Assembly (NCBI RefSeq): GCF_021155765.1
Contig: NC_060106.1
Span: 15,216,031 to 15,280,030 of the forward strand
Direction: 5' to 3'
Length of the DNA: 64,000 bases
Source: Diprion similis
Lineage: Eukaryota > Arthropoda > Insecta > Hymenoptera > Diprionidae
Part shown: positions 11,542-22,500 of the stretch, piece by piece
Numbering within the stretch: position 1 is the first letter of the stretch
Layout of the letters: each line of letters begins with the position of its first letter
Notes under the pieces: generated by a model
Seen by the model: only the letters and a program-made list of their open reading frames with translations
What the model was told of the DNA's origin: nothing
The model's database searches: none
Made by a program: the position numbers and the translations under genes

Positions 11542-13005
11542 ATGAAATTCGTGAGTCTTTCCGCTGAATCTGCAACATAATACACTATTTCAAAGAGAAC
11601 AATAGATATTATTTTAGTTACATTCTCATAACAAGATATGTGATCCTCATTCGCGACTCGTTTATAAATATTTTATTTACCCAGTTAAAAAATACTCACC
11701 ATTCAATTTGACTAACTTTGTTTAAAATTCTCGTATTCACTCGAGATGACTAAAAAAAAACATTCCACGAAAAACCATTTCCTAATTTTTGTTGCAGGTT
11801 GTTTTTCTCACGTGCCTCGTGGCGTCCGCTTACGCTGTCAGTGACGATGAGCACCAATCCGCAGACCATCAAGTTGGCGTTGAACAACTCGCTCTGACTC
11901 GAGAGCCGGAGATCCATGTCGACGATGACGGACATTTTACACTGAGGTAGATCAGTATTCCACGTGTGCGTGTAACAAACACCCCTCATTCCCTGCACGT
12001 TGTTCCCCAATCTTCCGGCACTGTGCATTTCTGTCCCCTTTCCGTGCTGCCTACGTATATCACACCTCACATGTTGTAGCTCGCAGGTGGCGTATTTTCC
12101 TCGGGTAATTCTTTCATTTCGCATATATTTTCACCGAGTTACCTTCAGATAACGTTTCGCAACTCCTGTTTACGACTCCCATCTCCGGTCTTAAAGCGGA
12201 ACTTCTCTGCTGAAACGGGGCGACGTCACTTTCTGTACTGTATGCGCGATCTTATGAGATGTGAGAATTACAAGCTGCAAATGGAAAATTCTGGTCTAGT
12301 TCATTCACAGTGATTTTGGTCAGTAAACAAAAACTGCTTCCCGTCCGGTACACTGAATGGAATTCTCTTCTTTATCGAGTCAATTGTCATTTTCCATCCG
12401 TCCATCATCTTTGCAGACCTTTAAATCCGCACCCTCCTCGTAATATGAGAAAACGGTTATTTTATTGTCGTTGTTCTGTATTCAATTGTAAGCAGAGACC
12501 CTGTTTTCTTTGTCAGTTTTCATCATGTATGTTCTTGGAAATACGGTTTCTATCATGTATGTAAAACACTCTTGCCAGACGGTGTTTCAGGCTCGTGTCA
12601 CTTATGAAAATACCTTTCGCACCCTTAATCACGTGTCGCGCCCCCGGCGCAACCGTTCGAATCCCACCTACTTTCAGAATTCCGACTTTTTGCATCGTAA
12701 CTGAAAATTGCCAGTATGGAAACTTGTCAGCTTATTTTCCACTCAAATTCACGTTCACCAAAACGTATATACGAACAACTTTCAGGCTTACGGATGACGA
12801 TGGAAGTATGTTCGAAGAAGAAGGCGTTGTTCTGACAGACGAGAAGACGGGCGAGGAGGTAGTCATCGTAAAGAAGGGCACATATTCCATCCCGGACGAG
12901 AATGGAAAACTCGTGAAATTGGCTTATGACGTTGACGAACCTCCCGCAGCTGCCAGCATATTGCAGAGAAGTCGCAGCCAAGTTCACGCCCGGCCCTCCA
13001 ACTGA
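11542..13005 (+). CDS. Divergent CPR-family cuticular protein (gene 1), 3 exons
   Basis: Probable secreted cuticle structural protein. Exons 11542-11550, 11798-11946 and 12786-13005; phases 0 and 2; 125 aa. The first exon encodes only MKF before a GTGAGT donor, the usual cuticle-gene arrangement. Residues 1-16 form a signal peptide (MKFVVFLTCLVASAYA). The mature part is very acidic (DDEHQ, VDDDG, TDDDG, FEEEG). It aligns with its neighbours through GHFTLR (residues 48-53) and VKKGTYSIPDENGK (81-94), equivalent to KKGSFKYFSPDG, then LAYDVDE. It lacks the second aromatic of the RR core and the closing GFxxxGxHLP, ending instead in a basic SRSQVHARPSN tail. Chitin binding is therefore doubtful. 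Its second intron is at the same codon and phase as in gene 2. A poly(A) signal follows at 13081. Confidence 0.88.
11551..12785 (+). other. Introns of cuticle gene 1
   Basis: Intron 1 is 11551-11797 (GTGAGT...TTGCAG) and intron 2 is 11947-12785 (GTAGAT...TTTCAG), separated by exon 2 (11798-11946). Open frames inside intron 2, on both strands, have no splice-compatible or protein-like character. A short direct repeat, atcatgtatgt, occurs twice near 12522 and 12553. Confidence 0.75.
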
Positions 13006-13080
13006 TATGGCAGTACACAGAGATTAGATTGAATGTAATTTTATTAGGTGATTTCCAACATTGACCGATGTTGTTAGATA

Positions 13081-13086
13081 AATAAA
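13081..13086 (+). terminator. Poly(A) signal of cuticle gene 1
   Basis: AATAAA 75 nt after the stop codon of the first cuticle gene; the only canonical hexamer in the immediate 3' flank. Confidence 0.7.
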
Positions 13087-13089
13087 GTA

Positions 13090-16000
13090 ATTTCGTATTT
13101 ATGTAAAACATGTATTCGCAATTCAAATTTAATTATCACCTACATCCGTCCATCATCGATGTAAACGTACGGCATTGCACTGTAAAAGGCACGCCATTAG
13201 GTTTTTTTTTTTTTTTTAATCGAGATAAAACAAGTGGAAGATTTTTTTTTGTTCTTTGGTTAATTCAATTCAAACCGTGGAAGAAATCGGCGAGCCGAGA
13301 TATTCACCATGGCCGTGTATTTGAACTTGCGAAATCCATTTGAATTCGATAAGAATCCATGTCTATTGCCGTAACTCGCTTCTACCAATCGAGAAGTTTG
13401 ATGAGGCTTATTAGCACATAAATGTACTGGTCGTGAATCGGATTCGAGGAGAAAGATTCTGAGAATTATACAATGAGTGAGGACAGGATTAATGCGTTGG
13501 ATCGTATGGATTATTAATTTAATTTGTTGTGTAATAAATATCGCAGATAAGTTGCGGAGCGACGGATTTTAGTCAAAGTATTATCGAGGATCTTCGCCTT
13601 CTTCGCAACTTACTCGCAGAGGAGTGACAAATGATTATGGTTGAAAATACACGTTCTCTCTTTTACCATTGACTGCGGAGGGGAAAGTGGGAACGATCAA
13701 TCATGAATCTCAAAGTTTCAGGGTGCGCCGGCTGTTATTATAAATGCACGCAAATTGAATGTCCATTAAATTTAGCCGTGATTTCGAGAATTTCGTTTAT
13801 AGTAGATTCCGCTCTCTTATAAATGTTTGCATTGAACAGGCGACGAAAAATTCCTGGGACTCTGATACTAATGAAGACGGTATAGATAATTATTCTCCGT
13901 CTAACGATAAAGAGCATGAGCTTTTTGCTCTAGGGCATTTACATCAGCACTGCATGAATGGCAGATAGAAATACTTTCATCGACGACTTACCGAGAATCA
14001 ATAATCCTTTTAAGTGTCCGTTTTACACGTCCTTTCATTCGTGATACGACGAATTATGTAAAAACATTTTTCGTCAGACTTCTGACGAGTGAGACGATTA
14101 CAAATCTCTTTACTTCACGCTAAGTGTTCAGATCTTGTATTTATAAGAGAACGAGGCGACCGCAAAGCGCGACGAGGTTTAGTTTGCGTCCGTTGAGTGA
14201 TTATAGGCTCCAAAATATGCTTTGGCATCAATTAGCATTTAATTTTATATTTCGAAAGACAGGTTAAATTTCTCGGGATATTATTTTTTTAAACTTTGTA
14301 ATGCTGGTTAGATCTTCTCTTTCAACATCAAACGTGAAATTCAATATGCGGCGCAAGTTCAAAGTTAAATCGTGAAAAGTGATACGCGTCCTAAACTGAG
14401 CAGATTACTGATTATTGGGTATTATGTGAGTCACTTCAGACTTTTTCAATACACTAACTTCTCTGCAGTGTGCGAATTTCTGAAACATGAATAATTCAAA
14501 TAGGTACTTTGTGGATTTCATTGACTGGCTCGACGGGCCTCTGAAACTGGGACAAGGAACGACGTTAACTTCGCGATCTGTGCAAAGTTGACGACGATCA
14601 TTATGAACGATAATGATTAATGGCCAATTTATTCTCGCTATTGACCTCAACATTTTCACAATTTAAAGTTGTGATCGGACGACTGATCGAAGAGACGAGG
14701 TGGAGAATCTGCCGAATTGATTTTGAATTGTAGTGAATGCTTGCTATAAACGACGTCCTTGCGTCCTTCGAACGAGCCAGGAAGCATGAATTACCTCTTA
14801 GTTTTTATTAATAACGAAGGTCGCAAACAGGAATCTAACTACGTGCTCGGGTTCATGGGTGTCATAATTACTCATAAAAAAGGTACGTTAACCCAGCAAA
14901 TTCACACCGCTTCATCGCCGAAGCGGCTTGAGTAAGAGCTAGGCTCCGTCTAGCCCGTCTAGCCTGAAGCGAGGTTGTGAAATTTTTGTTCTATCCAACT
15001 TCCGTGATCGCGGAATCGCTCAGGAATTTACTTAGCTTGGTATAGGCCCAGTGGCAGACACATGGCGGTCATACAAACGTAATCGACCTTCTCTTATAAT
15101 TCGAGGGTACGAATAACTTGGTACTTAGGTATTGTCATCTTTGAGGCCTAATAAGTCGACTTGCTCTGTTTCGTGTGAAATTATCAGATTCAACGAATTT
15201 CTTGGTGTCAGGAAATTAATCGGAGTCTAACGAACACAATAGCATTCATGCACATAGTTCATGCACAAAAGCATGAAGGAAACTTGACTCAAACGGTGAG
15301 CATTGGCTGGAAGTACACCAATTATCGAGCCCATGCCAGTTTACTAATTTGCTAATCACCTGGCGTGGTATAATTTGTACTTCCATCAAGATCCCTTGAA
15401 TACCTCAGGCTACCCAATTATTAAATTCCAGTACTAATTGGTCTGGTAGTGCAATTAAACTACCCTCATACACTTGATAGATAAATTCTCGTTCAAGATT
15501 GTCTTTCCTGATTTTACAGTCATACTTCAGATTTCCACTACAAAGCGCAGCTGTTAGTTTCACCCGTCGTACAACCTTAGTGCAAATGGATTCCGATGTG
15601 CTCAACCCAAGAAACTCCTCGCTGAATTTTGGGTTGCATCAGATAAGTTCAGCGGTTTTGCTGACGAACGTAAATCCGCAGAAGCTCATCACTTTAGTCA
15701 TGGATGTAAGCGAGGCGAAAATTGAGTGGTTTTGGGGGGTGAGAAGGTGGCTGATGTATAGTTGATAAATAGGACAACCATAATGGTCTCCGGAAAGTCA
15801 GGGTCTAAGTTTTCAGTCCACCTTTGCAGCCGTGGCTGCGGTGGTCCAGTCCGATAGTTACGAGGATTTGGTGGTTTCGTAATCCTGTACGGCAAGTTAA
15901 TTCGCACTAAGGAGTGTAATTATGACGCATCGACGATCTGAATTGGTTAAATAATCGCTATTATCGCGAGAACCACACTTTTTCACGAAAGCCTTCGGTT

Positions 16001-16224
16001 TTAAAAACTCAATATGATACTTGGCGATGGTGAATCGATATTTTTCGCACGTGGCTGGTAGCGCGACCATCGTTCTGATCACTAACACGTCTATAGCTGA
16101 AGGTCGAAATCGTGAAACGATGAATACAGTATCCGAAGCGTGCAACCAGTGAACTTTTTCATCAAACTTTTTTTTGTTCATATTCTCTGTCAAAGGAATT
16201 CAAATGAAAGCCTCAGTTCAATAT
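13090..16224. other. Intergenic region between convergent cuticle genes 1 and 2
   Basis: About 3.1 kb between the 3' ends of cuticle genes 1 (plus) and 2 (minus). It includes a T-rich tract near 13201-13218 and a TATTTATAAG string near 14136-14145 with no open frame following it. No exon, RNA gene or mobile element is recognised. Confidence 0.55.
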
Positions 16225-16230
16225 TTTATT
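16225..16230 (-). terminator. Probable poly(A) signal of cuticle gene 2
   Basis: AATAAA on the minus strand about 240 nt beyond the stop of cuticle gene 2. Plausible but not the only possible site. Confidence 0.45.
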
Positions 16231-16468
16231 ATACGCCAAAACGTTTCATAGACAACAAAATAGGACGATGTAGAATCGAGAGGGGATACATTCGGGACAA
16301 TCGCGTTCTTCATGATCCTGCACCTCAAATAAAATTATTCTTCACTGCTTCCTGATGACCATTGATGACGTTTCGACAGAGCCTCCTTTCCTCTAACTTT
16401 CTCCCAAATTACCGAAAACTATCCGCCCTGGTATCTGGTCCTCAAATGTCATCGTTGAGTTGGAAAAG

Positions 16469-17273
16469 TTAGGCAAGAGGGCTCGGGGGTACGGGGATAT
16501 GGTCACCCTCGGCTTTGTATCCATCTTCATCTGCAGACCAGGTCTCTGTGATCTTTTTTCCATCGGGGGAAGTGTAAGTTTGGGATCCGGATTGGATCAG
16601 AACGTGGTCCTTTCCGTCAGGAGTCGGCTTCAATGATCCCTGACGTGTTACGAGGATTCCATTTCCAGTTCGGTAGCTATAAAACCGAGTAAAAAAAGAT
16701 TAAACAAATTTTAGTACGCAGTCTCTTCACTGTCCACACATTGAATGTAAAAATTTCCACCCAGTCTCAAGTGGTCACGAAATATGCCCGATGCGGGAAA
16801 CATAAAGCGTTAAATTGCACGCCGGATGAAAATGATATTTAAAAAATTCTTCATTCTCACGTCAACGAAAATTGTCCGCTTTCGTCGCGGTTTTCGTCGA
16901 ATTGGAGCACTGGGATTGGCGTGGGTACCGATCCTTGGGGGGCAGCTACAGAAACGGCCACAAGGGCAGCGAGGACCAGAACCTGTGGATACAATGAACT
17001 TGAGCGAATAGAAAAAAACAGGATGAAAATGCGGCCAAAGAAGACAATTGATATTATACGTTGGTCTGCGATCAATCCAACTTAATAATAGATCTGCCTG
17101 AGAATGAATGTCACTTGGAACGTATTTGATGGGTTATAAATTTTCCCATGCAGTCTAAAGAGCGAAGGTAAAAAAAAAAAAAAAGTAGTCTTTAATATTC
17201 AAAACTGTCTCAGTTGGAAAATTGCAAAGTACAATTTTTGTCACAAGTGTACAACTGTACTCACAAATTTCAT
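16469..17273 (-). CDS. RR-1-type cuticular protein (gene 2), 3 exons
   Basis: Secreted exoskeleton protein of the CPR (Rebers-Riddiford) family, which binds chitin in procuticle. Exons 17273-17265, 16982-16861 and 16676-16469; phases 0 and 2; 112 aa. Exon 1 encodes MKF and ends at GTGAGT; it was found by looking for an ATG-AAA-TTT plus donor below the TATA box, and it completes the signal peptide MKFVLVLAALVAVSVAA. The mature protein has IPVLQFDENRDESGQFSL (residues 26-43), a family feature before the RR domain, then QTYTSPDGKKITETWSADEDG (77-97) and KAEGDHIPVPP (98-108), a good RR-1 match (aromatic-x-aromatic replaced by TYT, W90, ADxxGY, GDHIP). The third exon has no ATG and is easily missed by an ORF search. 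It is a close paralogue of gene 3. Confidence 0.93.
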
Positions 17274-17342
17274 ATTGGATGATAAGATCGTTGCTGATGT
17301 GGGGATCAGTTAGAACTGTTGTACACGCTTGAAAAACTTGAG

Positions 17343-17350
17343 TATTTATA
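17343..17350 (-). promoter_or_regulatory. TATA box of cuticle gene 2
   Basis: TATAAATA on the minus strand about 70 bp before the gene 2 ATG, the same motif as upstream of gene 3. It predicts a start site near 17315 and a short leader of about 40 nt. Confidence 0.8.
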
Positions 17351-18756
17351 ACGATTAGAAAAAACCCTCGGGACAAATGTCGTACGTGCACTCCGGACGG
17401 ATGAACATATCATACATGGATTACAGCGATCAAAACACGTCGCGTGACGTTTTTTTCAATGCTAACTTGGACAAAATCTAAAATCCGCTGGAATGTCGAT
17501 AGCTGCGTATAATTTTAATAATTCGATAACTACTCAGTGGAAATAAGATTATTACGGTAAGTATTCGACTATTATGTAAGTGAATACTTACGGTCTAAGT
17601 TTGGTCAACGAAAATAGAACAATTTCCCGAGAATCAATTTCTGTCAAACTTCATGCTGAATTTGTGTCGAACACGTTTTACTCCAAATCATATTAAAGTT
17701 TGCTAGCTAAATTCTTTCGAAGTATGCGAGTTTTTGCCAAGTCTCCAACTGTAGATAACAATTCATTTTTGTTGAGCTTCTCAGTTTGTACGAAATCTTT
17801 ACGAAAAATAAAAATGTATGTTACGGTGGGTAACTCAAATTCATGTGATCCTGTAAACTCATCGATTTCATTGGGCATAAGATGCATGCAACTGTAATTA
17901 TATTATTATTTTATATGTTATTAGTCAAAGTTGCTTTGATTAATTTCAATTAACCTTTAGGTTACCAGATTTCTAGTACGCGAAAAACGGGCTAAGCAGC
18001 ACAAAAAATTACAATTTCCAATTTTGTTTGCAACGTAGGGTTTCATTGGAAAAAATTGAAATTCGAAAAATTAAATGCATTCTGATACAATTTACACGAC
18101 GTTAATGAAAAACTTCATATAACTCATCATAAAACGAATCACATTATGTAAAAGGAAGCAATTTGATGAAAAGAAATGAAGGTTCTTCTTTTTATAAAAA
18201 CAGAGTATTAACGACACAAGATTCAGATAGTATATTCAGTAATTGAATCGATTTGTAAAGTCTTGAAAAGTTGGACGAAAAATAAATTTTTTACGGCTCA
18301 TTCTATACGTTATAGTAATTCAGCCTGATGTGAAAATAATGTTTACGGATATGTGAATTGTGTGAAAAAAATTGTGATATTGTAGTGTTAAAAACGTAAG
18401 GATGCAACAAATATATGAAATAGTCAAATTCAATTTGTTTTATAAATTCAATCAAGGGACATATATATAAGAATTTTGCGGGGACGAGAATTTCGAAATG
18501 AATGTTGCATCGCGGTTAATGCCAGGTGAAAAATTATTTACAAGTATTGACGCGAGGAGAAACTTGAATTGGAAAAGTGTACGATATGTCGCCCGAGGGA
18601 AATTTTCACCCTGTGTAAACTGTGTTGACTGTGTTGTTCGTCTTGCAGTCTTGGGCAAAGTGAAAGAGGTTCCTTAGTGGTGGTAGTGGTGGTAGTGGTG
18701 GTGGTGGTCATTAGACAACTGTGATTTGGGACTTCATGGTCGGAGTTTCATTTTCG
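17351..18756. promoter_or_regulatory. Shared 1.4-kb region between divergent cuticle genes 2 and 3
   Basis: The TATA boxes of genes 2 (minus) and 3 (plus) point away from each other across this interval, so it must hold the upstream control sequences of both. Visible content: an inverted repeat around splice-donor-like gtaagtattc (17553-17594), a TTAACCTTTAGG string at 17950 resembling the MITE end at 8673, a long AT-rich stretch, and a GGT/AGT microsatellite at 18677-18709 just before the gene 3 promoter. No exon is recognised. Confidence 0.6.
18677..18709. repeat. GGT/AGT trinucleotide microsatellite
   Basis: Run of ggt and agt triplets (about 11 units), some 50-80 bp upstream of the TATA box of cuticle gene 3. 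Purine-biased on the minus strand complement; likely length-variable. Confidence 0.85.
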
Positions 18757-18764
18757 TATAAATA
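18757..18764 (+). promoter_or_regulatory. TATA box of cuticle gene 3
   Basis: TATAAATA 96 bp before the ATG; predicts transcription starting near 18788 and a ~65-nt leader that reads through attcttaccaagccaag to the ATG. Confidence 0.8.
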
Positions 18765-18852
18765 GAAGGAAAATTTCAATTTCACCAACACATTATCCGC
18801 AGCCCTCTTAAGAACACCATCGATTCTTACCAAGCCAAGCTAAGCCTTCATC

Positions 18853-19525
18853 ATGAAAGTCGTAAGTATAACACCATATTTCCACGTATAAAGAAAAATT
18901 TGTCGACTCTAACCTAATATGGTGAATAAAATATTTTTTCAATATCAACGTTCAATCAGAAAAATTATTGTTTTCATAAGTTTTTAACTTGAACGAATCA
19001 CCACGCTTCTTTAAATTAAAATATTCGGTACACTTCTTGTTTTCGAAAAAAACATGAATGGAAAAACCCAAACGAAGAGCTAAGCTTCAAACTCATTGTC
19101 AGTAAAAGCATGCTGACGTACTTTTTAACAGTCTTTCGTTTTCAACATCTATATACATTAACCGAAATTTTCTCTCGACACAGGCAATCATCCTCGCCGC
19201 GTTGGCCGCCGTCGCCATAGCTCGCCCCCAGGAATCGCTCGCCCCCGGAGTCATCCCCATCCTGGACTTCCAAGAGAACCGTGACGAGTTCGGTCAGTAC
19301 GCTCTGAGCTACCGTTCCGGCGATGGAACCCAAGTATCCGAGCAGGGTGCCCTGGTCCCCAATGCCGAGGGCGACGGTTTCGTTCTCGTCAAGAAAGGAT
19401 CCTTCAAGTACTTCTCTCCCGACGGCCAGCCGATCGAGGAAACGTGGACCGCCGACGCCGAAGGTTTCCACGCCGAGGGCGAACACTTGCCGGTTGCACC
19501 TCCGACCGAAGCGCCGGCTTCGTAA
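18853..19525 (+). CDS. RR-1-type cuticular protein (gene 3), 2 exons
   Basis: Secreted chitin-binding cuticle protein of the CPR RR-1 class (larval/endocuticle type). Exons 18853-18861 (MKV, then GTAAGT) and 19184-19525; phase 0; 116 aa. Signal peptide MKVAIILAALAAVAIA, then RPQE. IPILDFQENRDEFGQYAL (residues 27-44) parallels gene 2. The RR core is well kept: SFKYFSPDGQPIEETWTADAEGF (76-98) followed by HAEGEHLPVAPP (99-110). The coding exon is strikingly GC-rich at third positions compared with the surrounding DNA and with gene 1, suggesting selection for high expression or local conversion. Unlike genes 1 and 2 it has no intron after the GQ-aromatic-xL motif. The poly(A) signal AATAAA is at 19576. 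Confidence 0.95.
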
Positions 19526-19575
19526 ATGATCGCTAATTTAAGTGAATCTGGAAATGAAATGAATATAAACGAATG

Positions 19576-19581
19576 AATAAA
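19576..19581 (+). terminator. Poly(A) signal of cuticle gene 3
   Basis: AATAAA 51 nt past the stop codon of gene 3, in an AT-rich 3' flank; the first canonical hexamer after the coding region. Confidence 0.75.
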
Positions 19582-22500
19582 AATATCCAGAAAATATTAA
19601 ACGAAATTTTTCTTATCATTATTATATGCCACCATTACAATAAATAACGATTTGTACAGTAACGAGCATCTCTGAGTCTTGTTGTTAGTGAGAAAGTTTT
19701 GGATCAAACTTAATCAATAGCTTGTTCCGTTTTCAACTTTTGTTGTAGAGTGTTATTTTTTTTTTTTTTTTATTCTTGCTTTTTTCATCACCATTAAAAA
19801 AATTACGTCCGTTCACGTGAATAGCTTCGCGGAACCGATGCCTGAGTAGGAGATTGATTGGTTCGTTGATTGTAACGTAAATGGAGACAGAAATTTCGAC
19901 TAAATTATAAAACCTGAACATTCTTAGTCTCTATTCGGTATGACCTAAGGCAGTTCACTGCATAACGACACCAAGCTATCAGCTATTTTCAAACCGGATG
20001 AAACGATGAGTATCTGTAAAGGAAGATGATTAGATTGTTAATTCGTGGAACGTCACAATAGGCTTATGAAAGTTGTTTGAACTTTGATTCCCATCTTTTC
20101 CACCGGCAGGGTGACCCAAGAATCTTTACGATTAAAAACATATATATTAAAGCAACGATGATCGGTGTATAATTAAGGGTAAAGGTCTTGCGATTCCACA
20201 TGCACATACACATAATTATTACATCGATAATGTACCGTCAGCCCCTGCACATTCCTTCACTTCATGTGTAGAAATATATATATATATATATATATGTATG
20301 ATAATATATGCATATAAATATATTCGATACCAAGGTCAGTGCTGGCGAAAATTTTAACCGGTTTCTATTCCCATTATAAGTGATTTCGAAAGGGGTTCGT
20401 GGTCTATTCATAAATTTCAAATTTCGAAGCTGGTCTTGCGGCTGATCGGAGCGTGTAATGTAGTAACAAAGTGAATTAGCATGACTCCGGATAGTGGCGT
20501 CAATTTGGCGTATAATTCATGCCATCAGAATTAGGCAAACAGCCCAAACATGTGGAGTTGATCAATGTATAATAGACAAGATTATTAAAAGGTGGCGATA
20601 TGTTATTATCGTGTTATTACCAAAAGCCATTTGCGCCGATATGCTGATTTCAAAAGACCACAACGCTGCGACACCCACTCCGCGACTTTATACCTTCTGC
20701 TGCAGAGGTAGGTACGTTCATATCGTATTTCCAACACGCTTCATGCTATAGCCGCGCATCGTTGAGGCAAAATCAGGATGACGGCCACTCTGGGTTTTGC
20801 CTCGGGCAGCATGGTCCATATCATCTTAAACTTAAGTTCGTTCGAGCAGCCGCCTCAGTTGTAACATTGCGCAACTTAAACGCGAAGATGCTCCGTGTCT
20901 CCATCTACATGTACATGTGCATATGTAGGTTCATGCATGTCTATACATACATAAGGATATTGCACCTTGTATCGCCAACTGGAGATCTTTTTAGGTCGCC
21001 GTCAAAGTTACTTTTGGTTGCAAACACTCGTCACACTGGCCACCGTGAGAGTTTTATCTCAGATACAGTCTGAAACTTTAAAGCCTGTTTGGACGGTGAT
21101 TGATGCTTATCCCTTAATTTTTGTATAAAAATAGAAGTAATTGAACGGAAGTGAATACTTCTTCACATCATCATATTATAAACTTATACTGACGCAAATG
21201 TAACTTGTCTGCGTCTGTTTAAGAAAATATTTAAAAAAAAATATGGATGATTTTGGTCATTTTTGGTCGAATTTTCTCGAGGAAACTCGTTTAATGCTCG
21301 AGAAAAATTTCGATGGAAAATATGACTAGATGTCTTTATGTATAAAAAAAAAATAATACAAGACGAGAAACGAAAGATTATTCCGATCCATTTCCGAGGC
21401 TCGTTACGCCAGCACTTTGTCGACATATATGGATAGTCGAGTGAAGGTTGGGTTGTAGTATACGTGTTTTATTTCGGAAACTGTGACGGAGAATTGAGAC
21501 AAACGCTTGACGGGGAATAAAGAGAAAATAAATGGCAGTTAATGTTGGATTATCCCTAAACGACGCTCTTACTATGCTAATGGCGGAGCTGTAATTACAA
21601 TTCAATTTATGAATTGCCCGTCTTCCGATAAGTACTTAGGGATTAATTCGGGATTCTTGCCAGAAGAACTAGTCGATCTTTCTCAGATCTACGTTAAAGC
21701 GTAAGTCTTGAATATTTTTTGTCGATAAATTAAATTCAGTTTTTTGCATGCCGAAAATACAAAATAACGAGATACTGTTTGAGATTATAATACATATTAA
21801 ATTCTAGCAATTGTCGTTGAAACTAGATTAAAGATGTACAAGTTTTTGCAATTGTATTGGGAATTTATAATAATATAGTATTCGCAAGAAAAAGATGTGG
21901 TAGGTACGAATATTTATATTTACTTAATTATACCCGGCTTCACATAGGAATAATTATTATGATATAAAATTATACTTCTGCGCGATGAAGCTGCGGTAAG
22001 TGATGTGAAGAATTATGGATTTTTTTATAATAATTATTCTCAGAATCGTAGGATATTCGAGGTGGCAATTATTCCACCTGGAATGAGCAGCGAGAACAAT
22101 CTCTTGGAAGTTTTCGTCCGTCGGAAAGATAAACTTTTACGGATCCAACCTCGAGCGGCAAATAATGCGAAGCATTAATCGGATTCAAGAAACGTCAATA
22201 TTTTCGATTCACCTGCTCTCAAACTGAACATCAATGTATCGATCGTTAATCGTCTACGTTTTGCACAGTAATTTTGCGAAACGTGCCCTATACGCATGCA
22301 CAAAGGTCGTGAAACAATTAAACGCAGCAGCACGAAGGACCAGAAGATGAAGTAGTTGTTCGTATTAATTAACAGACAATCAAATTGGCCTTGCGTAAGA
22401 CGAATTATCACATCAAGACACGCTGCTCGCTCGAATTTAATTACAATAGAACGTCTGGTGCAGAGAGTGGAATTCAATTTCCCGAGGTGTTTGCCCAACT

